This document shows positions 17,609-26,210 of a DNA stretch of 64,000 nt, one piece after another; positions within the stretch are counted from its first letter, which is position 1, and each line of letters opens with the position of its first letter. A model generated the notes under the pieces. It saw only the letters and a list, made by a program, of their open reading frames with translations. It ran no database searches and was not told where the DNA came from. The stretch is from the NCBI RefSeq assembly GCF_023243115.1, contig NZ_CP085081.1, forward strand, positions 3,100,001 to 3,164,000. Direction: 5' to 3'. This stretch comes from Sediminicoccus sp. KRV36 (lineage in GTDB: Bacteria; Pseudomonadota; Alphaproteobacteria; Acetobacterales; Acetobacteraceae). The position numbers and the translations under genes were made by a program.

Positions 17609-19945
17609 CTAACCCGCCGCGTGGATCGCCCGCCAGAGCTTCTCCGGCGTGACCGGCATGTCCAGATGGTTGACGCCGAGCGGGCGCAGCGCATCCACCA
17701 GCGCATTCATCACTGCCGGCAGGCTGCCCGCGCAACCAGCCTCGCCGCAGCCCTTGGCGCCGAGGGGATTGGTCGTGCAGGGCACCGGGTGGCTTCGCAC
17801 GGCGAAGTCCGGCAGGTCATCCGCGCGGGGTAGGCCGTAATCCATGAAGCTGCCGGAGAGAAGCTGGCCTTCCTCGGAGTAGGAGACCTGCTCGTGCAGG
17901 ATCTGCCCGATGCCCTGGACGATGCCGCCATGCGCCTGGCCCGCGACCAGAAGCGGGTTCACCACCACGCCGAAATCATTGACCGAGGTGTAGTTCACGA
18001 TCTTGGTCAGGCCCGTATCCGGGTCAATCTCCAGCTCGCAGACATGGCAGCCATTGGGATAGGCCATGGGCGCCTGGTCAAAGACATGCTGCACATCGAG
18101 CGAAGCCGGCACTTCGGAAGGGAGGGAATGGCTCTCACGCAGCTTCGCGGCCAGTTCCATGATGCCAACACCGCGATCCGTGCCGGCGATGGTGAATTGG
18201 CCGGCTTCGAACTCGATATCCGCCACCGAGCTTTCCAGGATATAGGACGCCGCGAGCTTGCCCTTCTCGATCACCAGGGCCGAAGCCTCGATGATGGCGG
18301 CACCCGAGGCCATGAGCGATTTCGACCCACCCGTGCCACCACCGGCGACGAGTTCGTCAGAATCACCCTGCAGCAGGCGGACGCTCTCAAACGGCACGCC
18401 GAGATACTGATGCAGGACCTGCGCGAAGGCCGACCAATGGCCCTGCCCGTAATCCAGCGTGCCGGTGATGATGGTGACGGTGCCATTCTTCTCGAAGCGG
18501 ATGCCGCCCTGCTCCTTGGCGGGGGGGGCCGTGCATTCCAGGAAATTGCCGATACCGATGCCGCGCAGCTTCCCGCGGGACTTTGCTTCCGCACGCCGCG
18601 CCTCAAAGCCCGCATGATCGGAGGCACTCAGCGCCTCCTCCAGGATCGCGGAGAAATCGCCCCCGTCATAGACGCTGCCCGAAGGCGCCGCGTAGGGAAA
18701 TTCATCCGGCTTGATGTGGTTCAGCTTGCGCAGCGCCACGGAGGATTTGCCCATGGCGCGCGCCGCCTCTTCGATCAGGCGCTCCATGAAGTAATTGCCC
18801 TCCGGCCGGCCGGCGCCGCGATAGGCCGAGACGGGCGTGGTGTTGGTCAGCATGCAGCGGGTGCGGACCTCGATCAGCGGCAGCGTGTAGTTGGACTGGA
18901 CATTCTTCACGAAATTGCCAGTGCCCATCAGCGGCGCCACGGTCGAGAGATAGGCCCCCATATTGGCAAAGCTGACGAGCCGCACGGCGAGGAATTTCCC
19001 CTCGGCATCCAGCGCAAGCTCGGCCTCCACCTCATGGTCCCGCCCATGCTGGTCCGACATGAAGGAGCCGCTTCGCTCATCGGTCCATTTCACCGGGCGG
19101 CCCAGCATTTTGGCCGCATGCAGCAGCGGCAGGTATTCCGGATAGGCATTGGCCTTCATGCCAAAGCTGCCGCCCACATTGCCGGTCAGCACGCGCACCT
19201 GGCTCTTGGGCAATTTCAGGATGTCATCGGCCAGCTGGTTGCGCAGGCCGAACACGCCCTGGCAGCCGACATGCAGGGTGAAGCGGCCATCCGCGAATTC
19301 GCCGATGGCGCTGCGCGGCTCCATCGCCGCCACGACGATGCGGCTGTTGCGGATGGAGAGCTTCTGGACATGCGCGGCCGAGGCGAAGGCCGCGTTGACC
19401 TTGGCCGCATCGCCAAAGGCGAAGTCCAGCACGCAGTTTTCCGCGATATCGTCATACAGCAACGGCGCGGCGGCGGCTGCGGAAGCCTCCGTCACGGCGT
19501 CCAGCGCCTCGACATCCAGGGCCACAAGCTCTCCGGCATCCTTGGCCTGGGCCTTGGTTTCAGCCACCACCACGGCCACCGGGTCGCCCACGAAGCGCAG
19601 CTTGCCGGTGGCAAGGGCCGGGCGGCGGGTGGTGCGCATCGGGCTGCCATCGGCATTCTTCAGCGGCATCGGGCAGGTCATGTCGCCATATTCGGTAAGG
19701 TCGGCGGCGGTGATCACGGCATGCACACCCGGGGCGGCCAGCGCCTCGCTCACATCCACGCCGTTCAGCACGGCATGGGCATAGGGGCTGCGGACCACAT
19801 AGGCATAAAGCTGGCCCGGCAGCGCCAGATCATCCGTGTAGCGCCCCTGCCCTTGCAACAGCTTCGGATCCTCCTGCCGCGGCACGGGCTGGCCCACGCC
19901 GAATTTGAGGCGCGAGGGATCGAAGGGCAGGTTCGTATCAGGCAT
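17609..19945 (-). CDS. Xanthine dehydrogenase-family molybdopterin-binding large subunit (form II CoxL-like)
   Basis: 778 aa from ATG 19945, which has GGAGAA at the right distance; the frame is open to 20023. Molybdopterin contacts GGSFGMK (258-264) and AYRGAGR (374-380), and the C-terminal GCGEAG with catalytic Glu are present. AYRGAGR rather than AYRCSFR means form II, not a true CO dehydrogenase. Normally this chain works with FAD and 2Fe-2S subunits, but neither is next to it, so partners must be elsewhere. It would hydroxylate an aldehyde or N-heterocycle. Confidence 0.88.
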   Translation of the reverse strand: MPDTNLPFDPSRLKFGVGQPVPRQEDPKLLQGQGRYTDDLALPGQLYAYVVRSPYAHAVLNGVDVSEALAAPGVHAVITAADLTEYGDMTCPMPLKNADGSPMRTTRRPALATGKLRFVGDPVAVVVAETKAQAKDAGELVALDVEALDAVTEASAAAAAPLLYDDIAENCVLDFAFGDAAKVNAAFASAAHVQKLSIRNSRIVVAAMEPRSAIGEFADGRFTLHVGCQGVFGLRNQLADDILKLPKSQVRVLTGNVGGSFGMKANAYPEYLPLLHAAKMLGRPVKWTDERSGSFMSDQHGRDHEVEAELALDAEGKFLAVRLVSFANMGAYLSTVAPLMGTGNFVKNVQSNYTLPLIEVRTRCMLTNTTPVSAYRGAGRPEGNYFMERLIEEAARAMGKSSVALRKLNHIKPDEFPYAAPSGSVYDGGDFSAILEEALSASDHAGFEARRAEAKSRGKLRGIGIGNFLECTAPPAKEQGGIRFEKNGTVTIITGTLDYGQGHWSAFAQVLHQYLGVPFESVRLLQGDSDELVAGGGTGGSKSLMASGAAIIEASALVIEKGKLAASYILESSVADIEFEAGQFTIAGTDRGVGIMELAAKLRESHSLPSEVPASLDVQHVFDQAPMAYPNGCHVCELEIDPDTGLTKIVNYTSVNDFGVVVNPLLVAGQAHGGIVQGIGQILHEQVSYSEEGQLLSGSFMDYGLPRADDLPDFAVRSHPVPCTTNPLGAKGCGEAGCAGSLPAVMNALVDALRPLGVNHLDMPVTPEKLWRAIHAAG

Positions 19946-20025
19946 GCGTGGCTTCTCCGGAGATGCATGGATGGTAGGCAGCGCTGGGGCTTCCGCAAGG
20001 GGCTGGGGCCGGTCAGGCTGCATGG

Positions 20026-20907
20026 ATGGTGTTTCCCCGCCTCAATCCCACACCGGCCGGCATGGCCCTGGCCGCGATGGCGGGCCTCACTTTTTGCGTG
20101 CTCAACGTGCTGCTTCGCATCCTGGCGACCGAATTGCCGCCCTTCCAGGTGCAGTTCCTGCGCTATGCCAGCGGCCTCGTCGTGCTGCTGCCCTGGATCC
20201 TGCGGCAGGGCCTCGCGGCCTACCGCCCCCGTGGCATCCGTGGGCAGCTGTGGCGCGGCATGGTGCATTCCACCGCGCTCTATCTCTGGTTCGCCGCCCT
20301 GCCGAACATCCCCTTCGCCGATCTCACCGCCATCGGCTTCACGAGCCCCCTGTTCGTGATGATCGGTGCCGTGATCTTCCTGCGCGAGAAGATGTTCTGG
20401 CAGCGCTGGGTTGCGGGGTTGTTGGGCTTTGCCGGGGTTCTGGTGGTGGTGGGGCCGCAGCTCAGTGGGGCGGGCGGGCATTATTCCCTGTTGATGCTGG
20501 CCTCCGCACCGCTCTTCGCGGCCTCCTTCCTGATCACCAAGGCGCTGACCAGGCGCGACACGCCCGAGGTGATCGTCGCCTGGCAATCCATCACCGTCTC
20601 GCTGTTCACGCTGCCCATGGCGCTGCTGGTCTGGGAATGGCCTGATGCGCGGCAATGGGGGCTGGTGCTGGTCTGCGGGTGCCTGGGCAGCTTCGGCCAT
20701 TGGATGCTGACCCACGCCTTCCGCCTGGCCGATATCTCCAGCGCCCAGCCCGTCAAGTTCCTGGATCTGATCTGGGCCGCGAGCCTGGGCTACCTGATCT
20801 TCGCCGAGACGCCCACGACCTCGACCTTTCTCGGCGCGCTGGTCATCTTCGTCTCCACCACCTGGATCGCGCGCGTCGAGGCACGCCGCGTGAGGAGCCC
20901 CTCCTGA
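20026..20907 (+). CDS. EamA/DMT family transporter
   Basis: 293 aa with ten hydrophobic segments in two EamA repeats. It probably moves small metabolites out across the inner membrane; the substrate is unknown. It is divergent from the CoxL-like gene with an 80-bp gap, and its stop overlaps the start of the hydrolase that follows (TGATG). Confidence 0.85.
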   Translation: MVFPRLNPTPAGMALAAMAGLTFCVLNVLLRILATELPPFQVQFLRYASGLVVLLPWILRQGLAAYRPRGIRGQLWRGMVHSTALYLWFAALPNIPFADLTAIGFTSPLFVMIGAVIFLREKMFWQRWVAGLLGFAGVLVVVGPQLSGAGGHYSLLMLASAPLFAASFLITKALTRRDTPEVIVAWQSITVSLFTLPMALLVWEWPDARQWGLVLVCGCLGSFGHWMLTHAFRLADISSAQPVKFLDLIWAASLGYLIFAETPTTSTFLGALVIFVSTTWIARVEARRVRSPS

Positions 20908-21737
20908 TGAACCCTGAGATCGCCGCCCTGGACGCCAGCGCCACCCACCACCGCACGGCCGGCCATCTGGTCTGGCGCGAATGGGGGCCAAGCGACCGCG
21001 AGGCCGCGCCACTGGTCCTGCTGCATGGTGGCTCAGGCTCCTGGCGGCATTGGCTGCGCAACATCGCGGCGCTTTCGCAGCATTATCGCCTGCTGGTGCC
21101 CGACATGCCGGGCCTCGGCGAATCCGCCCTTCCGGAGGAGGAGACGCCGGCCGGCGCCGCCCTGGTGCTGCGCTGGGGGCTGGAGGCGCTGCTGGGCGCC
21201 ACGCGCCGCTATCATCTGGCCGGCTTTTCCTTCGGCGCCAATGTGGGCGGGCAATTGGCGGCGATGGAGGGGGCCCATATCCGCAGCTACACCGCCATCG
21301 GCGCGGCCTCGCTCGGGCTGCCACGCCCGCCGCTCGATCTTTTGAAGGTGCGCGACAAGCAGGGGGATGCGCGGCGTGAAGCGCATCGGGAGAACCTCGC
21401 CCGCCTGATGATCCATGACCGCGCGCTGATTGATGACACGGCGCTGGATATCCAGGAATTCAACACACAGCACGCCCGCCTCCGCTCCCGCGGCTTTGCC
21501 GGCAGCGCCATGCTGCGCGACGCGCTGGCCGAAGCGAAGGCGCCGCTGGCCGGCATCTGGGGCGAGCGCGATGCCGTGGCCTGGCCCGATGTCTCGGCAC
21601 GGCTGGATGTGTTGCGCAGCCTGGACCCTGACCTGCTGGAGGCGGTGATCCCGAACGCGGGCCACTGGGTCGCCTATGAAGCGCCCGAGGCCTTCAACGC
21701 TGCACTCCTGGGGATTCTGGCGCAACGCGCAGCGTGA
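20907..21737 (+). CDS. Alpha/beta hydrolase
   Basis: 276 aa. LLHGGSGSWRHW is the oxyanion loop, GFSFGAN holds the nucleophile Ser, and NAGHWVAYEAPEAF the catalytic His, as in meta-cleavage-product hydrolase-like enzymes. It overlaps the EamA stop by one base, so it is translationally coupled. Its 3' end overlaps the convergent MFS gene by 44 bp. Confidence 0.85.
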   Translation: MNPEIAALDASATHHRTAGHLVWREWGPSDREAAPLVLLHGGSGSWRHWLRNIAALSQHYRLLVPDMPGLGESALPEEETPAGAALVLRWGLEALLGATRRYHLAGFSFGANVGGQLAAMEGAHIRSYTAIGAASLGLPRPPLDLLKVRDKQGDARREAHRENLARLMIHDRALIDDTALDIQEFNTQHARLRSRGFAGSAMLRDALAEAKAPLAGIWGERDAVAWPDVSARLDVLRSLDPDLLEAVIPNAGHWVAYEAPEAFNAALLGILAQRAA

Positions 21738-22869
21738 ACAGGGCCACAAAGGCGGCCAGTGACAAGGTGGCGGTGAACCACAGGGCCTGAGCACCGAATC
21801 CCGCCACCACAAAGCCAAACAAAGCCGGGGCCAAGGCCCCGAGGAACCGCGCCGGGGCCACGATCAGCCCCTGCCGCGCGCCATATCCGGCGGCGCCGAA
21901 CAGCGCGAGCGGCAGGGTGCCGCGCACGATGGTGTTGATGCCATTGCCCGCGCCATGCAGCAGCACAAAAACAGCCGCGAAGGGCGCGCCGAACAGCAGG
22001 AGGATCGCCGCACCCACGGGATGGGCCACCTGCGCGAGCTTGGCCGAAAGCAGGGGATGCGCGCGCCGCAACACGGTGAATTCCAGCACCCGCGCCGCCA
22101 CCTGCGCCGGCCCCATCAAGGCGCCGGCGGCGATGGCCGCGGCCGGCGTGGCCCCGGCCGCCACCAGCAATGCCGGCAGATGCGCGCCCAGGGCGGCCGC
22201 GGAAAACCCGCCCGCCGCGAAGATGAAGGCCAGCAGGATCGCCGTGCGCCGCGTCTCGCGCACGGCGGTGGCGGTGGGTGGCGCGGCCGGCGCGGCAACG
22301 AGCGGCGCGCGCGCCTCGCCACGCGGCAGCAGCAGATTGAGCGGCATGGCCAGGGCCAGATGGATCAACGCCCAGCCCCAGCAGGCACCGCGCCAGCCGA
22401 ATTCGGCCAGCATGATCCCGCTCAGCGGCCAACCCACCGTACTGGCGAAACCGGCGATCAGCGTGATGCCGGTGATGGCGCTGCGCGCTTCCTTGCCATA
22501 GAGCCCGGCCAGGGTGGCAAAGCCCGCATCATAAAGCCCCATCGCCATCGCCAGGCCCAGCACCAGCCAGGCGGCGAACAGCATCGCGGGGCCCTGCGCC
22601 AGTGCCAGCATGGCCAGGCCCAGGATGAAGACGAGGTTGGAGAGGATCAGCACGACCCGCCCGCCATATTGATCAATCGCGCGGCCCACGCGCGGCCCGA
22701 GAAAAGCCGTCAACAACATGGCGCAGGAAAACGCGATAAAGACGGTGGAGCTCTCGATACCCAGGTCCCGCGCCATGGCGCCGGCCAGGATGGCGGGGAT
22801 GTAGTAGCTGCTGGCCCAGGCCAGGGTTTGCGTCGTGCCCAGCAGCAGGACGACGCCGCGCTTGCTCAC
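21694..22869 (-). CDS. MFS transporter
   Basis: 391 aa starting at GTG 22869, where the sequence turns into SKRGVVLLLGTTQTLAW; the frame upstream is only a shadow of the dehydrogenase gene. Twelve hydrophobic segments and a GPRVGRAID loop fit the major facilitator superfamily. The GTGA overlap with the preceding dehydrogenase stop shows coupling. The substrate may be a carboxylic or hydroxy acid related to that enzyme, which is inference only. Confidence 0.82.
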   Translation of the reverse strand: MSKRGVVLLLGTTQTLAWASSYYIPAILAGAMARDLGIESSTVFIAFSCAMLLTAFLGPRVGRAIDQYGGRVVLILSNLVFILGLAMLALAQGPAMLFAAWLVLGLAMAMGLYDAGFATLAGLYGKEARSAITGITLIAGFASTVGWPLSGIMLAEFGWRGACWGWALIHLALAMPLNLLLPRGEARAPLVAAPAAPPTATAVRETRRTAILLAFIFAAGGFSAAALGAHLPALLVAAGATPAAAIAAGALMGPAQVAARVLEFTVLRRAHPLLSAKLAQVAHPVGAAILLLFGAPFAAVFVLLHGAGNGINTIVRGTLPLALFGAAGYGARQGLIVAPARFLGALAPALFGFVVAGFGAQALWFTATLSLAAFVALFTLRVAPESPGVQR

Positions 22870-23792
22870 GGCTTGTCCGTCCTGTCGCGAAGCAGCGGCT
22901 GTGCCGCGGCCAGCACGCGCTCGTAGCGCGCGCGCTCCTCGGCCGCGCGTTCTGCCGGCCAGTCGCGGTAGCCGCGCCCGGTCTTGGGCCCAAGCCGGCC
23001 TTCCGCAACCAGCCGGGCCAGGCCGGGTGAGGGCTCGGGGCTGGTGTTCAGGCTGGGGTAGATGGTGGCCGCGGCGGCCAGCTGCGTCTCCAGCCCGGCC
23101 AGTTCCTTCTGCAGGATCGGCCCGGCCGCGAGGTAGCGGAAGCCGAAGCAATACCGCACCGCGCGGTCCACATCCTCGGCGCTGGCGAGGCCGGAATCGA
23201 TGCAGGAAAAGGCCTCGCGCATCAGCGCATGCTGGATGCGGTTGGCGAGGAAGCCAGGCTCATCCCGCGCGACACGGATGGGCATGCGGCCCAGCGCTTC
23301 CATGATCGTGAAGAAGCGGTCCACCACCCACGCCTCGGTCGCCTCGCCCTTCACCACCTCCACACCGGGGACCAGATGCGCCGGCAGGAAGAAATGCAGG
23401 TTGCACATGCGTGATTTCGTGGCGCATTCGCGTGCAATCTCGGTGATGCGATAGCCCGAGGCGTTGGAGCCGATGGGGATGCTGTCCGGCACCAGACCAT
23501 CCAGCTCGGCAAAGAGCGCGCGTTTCAGCGCCAGGTTTTCAGGGGCTGCTTCGACGACGCAGGCGCTTTCCGCGAAGGGCATGGCCGCCAGCGAGGCATA
23601 AAGCGTCAGCCCGGCATCCAGAGCCGGGTCGGCGCCCAGCTGGCCAAGGGCCGTGCGCACCCGGGCGCGCTTCTCGGACCAGGCGGCCTCATCCGGTTCC
23701 TGTGCCGCGACGCGCCAGCCGCCGGCCAGGAAAATAGCCGCGATGTCGCAGCCCATCAGCCCCATGCCGATGATGGCGGCTTGCTCGCTCAT
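22866..23792 (-). CDS. 3-hydroxyacyl-CoA dehydrogenase family protein
   Basis: 308 aa. The NAD-binding motif GMGLMG (9-14), CVVEAAPENLALKRALFAEL and the EPGFLANRIQHALMREAF helix are those of the 3HCDH family, which also includes carnitine and gulonate dehydrogenases. It overlaps greB upstream and the MFS gene downstream by four bases each. The precise hydroxy-acid substrate is not evident. Confidence 0.85.
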   Translation of the reverse strand: MSEQAAIIGMGLMGCDIAAIFLAGGWRVAAQEPDEAAWSEKRARVRTALGQLGADPALDAGLTLYASLAAMPFAESACVVEAAPENLALKRALFAELDGLVPDSIPIGSNASGYRITEIARECATKSRMCNLHFFLPAHLVPGVEVVKGEATEAWVVDRFFTIMEALGRMPIRVARDEPGFLANRIQHALMREAFSCIDSGLASAEDVDRAVRYCFGFRYLAAGPILQKELAGLETQLAAAATIYPSLNTSPEPSPGLARLVAEGRLGPKTGRGYRDWPAERAAEERARYERVLAAAQPLLRDRTDKP

Positions 23793-24355
23793 GCCCCGTC
23801 GTCCGAAGCCGGGCGTTCGGGATAGAAAATCTTCACCACTTCGATCTCCTCCACGCCGGCTGGCGTGCGCAGCTTCATCACATCACCCACGCGCTTGCCC
23901 AGCAATGTGCGCGCGATGGGCGAGACCCAGGAGATGCGGCCCTGCTCGGCCACCGCCTCCTCCATGCCGACGATGGTGACTGTCGTCTCGGAATCATCTT
24001 CGCGGGCATAGGTCACGGTCGCGCCGAAAAACACCTGGTCGCGGCGCTTCTGGTCGCGCGCATCCACCACCTCGGCCCGGTGCAGGCGGCGCTGGATGAA
24101 GCGGACGCGGCGGTCAATCTCGCGCAGGCGGCGCTTGCCGTACTGGTAATCGGCATTCTCGCTGCGATCCCCCAGGGCGGCCGCCCAGGAGACGATCTGC
24201 GTCACCTTGGGCCGTTCGCCATGCCACAGCGCGTGCAGCTCGGCCTGGAGCGCGGCCTGGCCCTCGGGCGTCATGTAGAAGGGGGTGCCGGGGGGAACGC
24301 CGGGCGGCCCTTCATCGTCATCATCATCCTCATCCGGGCCGCTCAAGGCATCCAC
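23789..24355 (-). CDS. greB: Transcript cleavage factor GreB
   Basis: 188 aa from GTG 24355. An acidic N-terminal extension (DEDDDDDE) precedes the GreA/B coiled coil (TPEGQAALQAELHALWHGERP, with GDRSENADYQYGKRR) and the FKBP-like C-terminal domain. GreB rescues backtracked RNA polymerase by stimulating RNA cleavage. Its start overlaps the SDR stop by 13 bases and its stop overlaps the dehydrogenase start by four, so it sits inside a metabolic operon. A later start would drop the acidic leader. Confidence 0.9.
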   Translation of the reverse strand: MDALSGPDEDDDDDEGPPGVPPGTPFYMTPEGQAALQAELHALWHGERPKVTQIVSWAAALGDRSENADYQYGKRRLREIDRRVRFIQRRLHRAEVVDARDQKRRDQVFFGATVTYAREDDSETTVTIVGMEEAVAEQGRISWVSPIARTLLGKRVGDVMKLRTPAGVEEIEVVKIFYPERPASDDGA

Positions 24356-25077
24356 AACCCGCCATTGATGTGATGCACCTGGCCCGTGATCCAGGAGGAT
24401 TGCTCCGAGGCCAGGAAGCAGGCCAGCTCCGCGATGTCGGAAGGCTGGCCGAGCCGCGCGATGGGGATGGTCTTCACCCGCTCGGCCAGCTCGTCCTCGG
24501 TGTTGCCGTAGCGCGGTTGCGCGGTATCCGTCAGGCCAGGCGCGATGGCGTTGACCCGGATGCCATGCGGCGCCAGGGCCAGCGCCATGGCGCGCGTCAG
24601 CCCCAGGAGCCCCGCCTTGCTCGCCGAATAATGCGCCCCGCGCGGATCACCCCGCACAGCCGAGGAGGACATGGTGATCGCCACCCCAGGCCGGCCCGCC
24701 GCGACCAGCGCGCGGGCAAAGAGCTGCGTCTGGAAAGCCGTGGATTTCAGGTTCACATCCTGCACGGCGTCCCAGGTGTCCTCGGTGAGTTCGAGGAATT
24801 CCGCGCGCGGGAAAATGCCCGCGTTGCACACCAGGATATCCGGCAGGCCAAGCAGCCGTTCGGTCTCAGCCTGGAGATGCGCGCGGCCGGCGGAGGTGCG
24901 GATATCGGCCTGGATGGCGACACCGCCGCAGGACGCCGCCACGCGCGCACCTGCCTCGGCATCATCCAGCCAATTCACCGCGACGCGCGCACCCTCGCGG
25001 CCGAAGGCCTCGCAGATGGCGGCGCCGATGCCCTGCTGGGCGCCGGTGACGATGGCGATGCGATTGCTCAGGCGCAT
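24343..25077 (-). CDS. SDR family oxidoreductase (FabG-like)
   Basis: 244 aa from ATG 25077, which is preceded by GGAGAA. TGAQQGIG (11-18), CNAG near 84-87 and catalytic Y150-x3-K154 are intact, and GITVRVNAIAPG-type and HHINGGLWMP C-terminal segments are as in 3-oxoacyl-ACP reductase-like SDRs. First gene of the overlapped SDR-greB-dehydrogenase-MFS string. Confidence 0.88.
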   Translation of the reverse strand: MRLSNRIAIVTGAQQGIGAAICEAFGREGARVAVNWLDDAEAGARVAASCGGVAIQADIRTSAGRAHLQAETERLLGLPDILVCNAGIFPRAEFLELTEDTWDAVQDVNLKSTAFQTQLFARALVAAGRPGVAITMSSSAVRGDPRGAHYSASKAGLLGLTRAMALALAPHGIRVNAIAPGLTDTAQPRYGNTEDELAERVKTIPIARLGQPSDIAELACFLASEQSSWITGQVHHINGGLWMP

Positions 25078-25150
25078 GGGGGGTTCTCCACGGAGCGGCG
25101 CGGCCGCTTCGAAACCCAGCCGCAAAACAGCGCGGCGCCGAGAGGGAGAT

Positions 25151-25199
25151 GCAAGAACCTCAGGTTCTTGCCGGGGAGCTCGAGGGGCAGCGCCCCTCG
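25151..25199. terminator. Paired palindromes downstream of the DapA-like gene
   Basis: GCAAGAACCT/AGGTTCTTGC with a one-base centre (25151-25171) is followed by CGAGGGGC/GCCCCTCG with a 3-base loop (25181-25199). The arrangement mirrors the pair at 6259-6308. Confidence 0.5.
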
Positions 25200-25213
25200 C
25201 CCTGCCTGCACCC

Positions 25214-26146
25214 TCATTCCGCCGCCAGCTTCATCGCCACCGGATCCCGCCGCGCCAGGCGCGCCAGCATGGCATCCACCTCCCCCCGCGTCGCATCGGA
25301 GAGCTTCGGCCCAGGTGCGCGGATGGTCGCATGCGCGATGATGCCGCGCCGCGTCAGCACGTATTTGCGCACCGCCAGGCCCAGGCCCGGCTGGTGCTCG
25401 GTGCGGATCAAAGGCAGATGCGCCTCGAACAGGTCCATCGCCGCGTCGTGGTTGCCCGCCTTCACCAGGGCGATCACCCGCACCAGCATCTCCGGGAAGG
25501 CATAGCCCGTCATCACGCCATCATTGCCGCGCTGGATTTCCTCGGGCAGGAACAGCCCGCCATTGCCGCCATAGACCGCGATGCGGCGCATCTCGCCCTT
25601 GGCCATCATGGCCTTGAGGGTGGTGATCTTGTCGAGGCCGGGCCAATCCTCGGCCTTCAGCATCACGCAGCGCTCATCGGCGGCCAGGGCGGCGATCACG
25701 CGGGGCGAGAGGTGGACGCCGTTGGCCTGCGGGAAATCCTGCAGCACCCAGGGGGCGGGCGAGACGGCCTCGGCAGCCCCCTGCAGCCAGCTGAGCGTCG
25801 CCTCATCGCCGCGCAGCCCCGTGGGGGGCGCGATCATGACGCCGGCAGCCCCTGCCTCCATGGCACGCGCGGACAGGGCCTTCATTGGCGCGTAGCCGGG
25901 CGCCGAGACGCCGACGATCACGGGCAGGCCATGCGCATGCTTCAGCACGATCCGCGTCAGGCGCATCGCCTCCTCGGCGTCCAGCTTGGGCGCCTCGCCC
26001 ATGATGCCGAGGATGGTGAGGCCGGTGGCCCCGGCCGCGACATAGGCCTCGGTCATGGTGGCGGCGCTGCGTTCATCGAGCGCGCCATCGGGCGTGAAGG
26101 GGGTGGGGCAGATCACGCAGACGCCAGTGGCTGCAGCGGTGAGCAT
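25214..26146 (-). CDS. Dihydrodipicolinate synthase family protein, atypical
   Basis: 310 aa from ATG 26146, with AGGAG upstream. The TIM-barrel aldolase/lyase pattern with Schiff-base Lys K164 (VMLKAED) is present. The family's GTTGE is GIMGE (47-51), and the usual tyrosine of the YNxP motif is replaced (LQDFPQ, residues 135-140). This argues against lysine synthesis and for another member of the N-acetylneuraminate lyase superfamily acting on a keto acid. It is divergent from the deacetylase gene. Confidence 0.82.
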   Translation of the reverse strand: MLTAAATGVCVICPTPFTPDGALDERSAATMTEAYVAAGATGLTILGIMGEAPKLDAEEAMRLTRIVLKHAHGLPVIVGVSAPGYAPMKALSARAMEAGAAGVMIAPPTGLRGDEATLSWLQGAAEAVSPAPWVLQDFPQANGVHLSPRVIAALAADERCVMLKAEDWPGLDKITTLKAMMAKGEMRRIAVYGGNGGLFLPEEIQRGNDGVMTGYAFPEMLVRVIALVKAGNHDAAMDLFEAHLPLIRTEHQPGLGLAVRKYVLTRRGIIAHATIRAPGPKLSDATRGEVDAMLARLARRDPVAMKLAAE

Positions 26147-26210
26147 GGGGGACTTCTCCTGAATTGCGGGCGAAACTAAACCCGTTCCACCAAGCTGCGA
26201 AGGATGGACC

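Noticed and set aside
17609-19945. Aerobic CO dehydrogenase (form I coxL)
   Set aside because: The active-site loop is AYRGAGR, not the AYRCSFR of form I, and coxM/coxS are absent.
17894-20359. 821-codon open frame opposite the CoxL-like gene
   Set aside because: Mirror of the genuine large subunit with recognised cofactor motifs; composition typical of reverse-frame translation.
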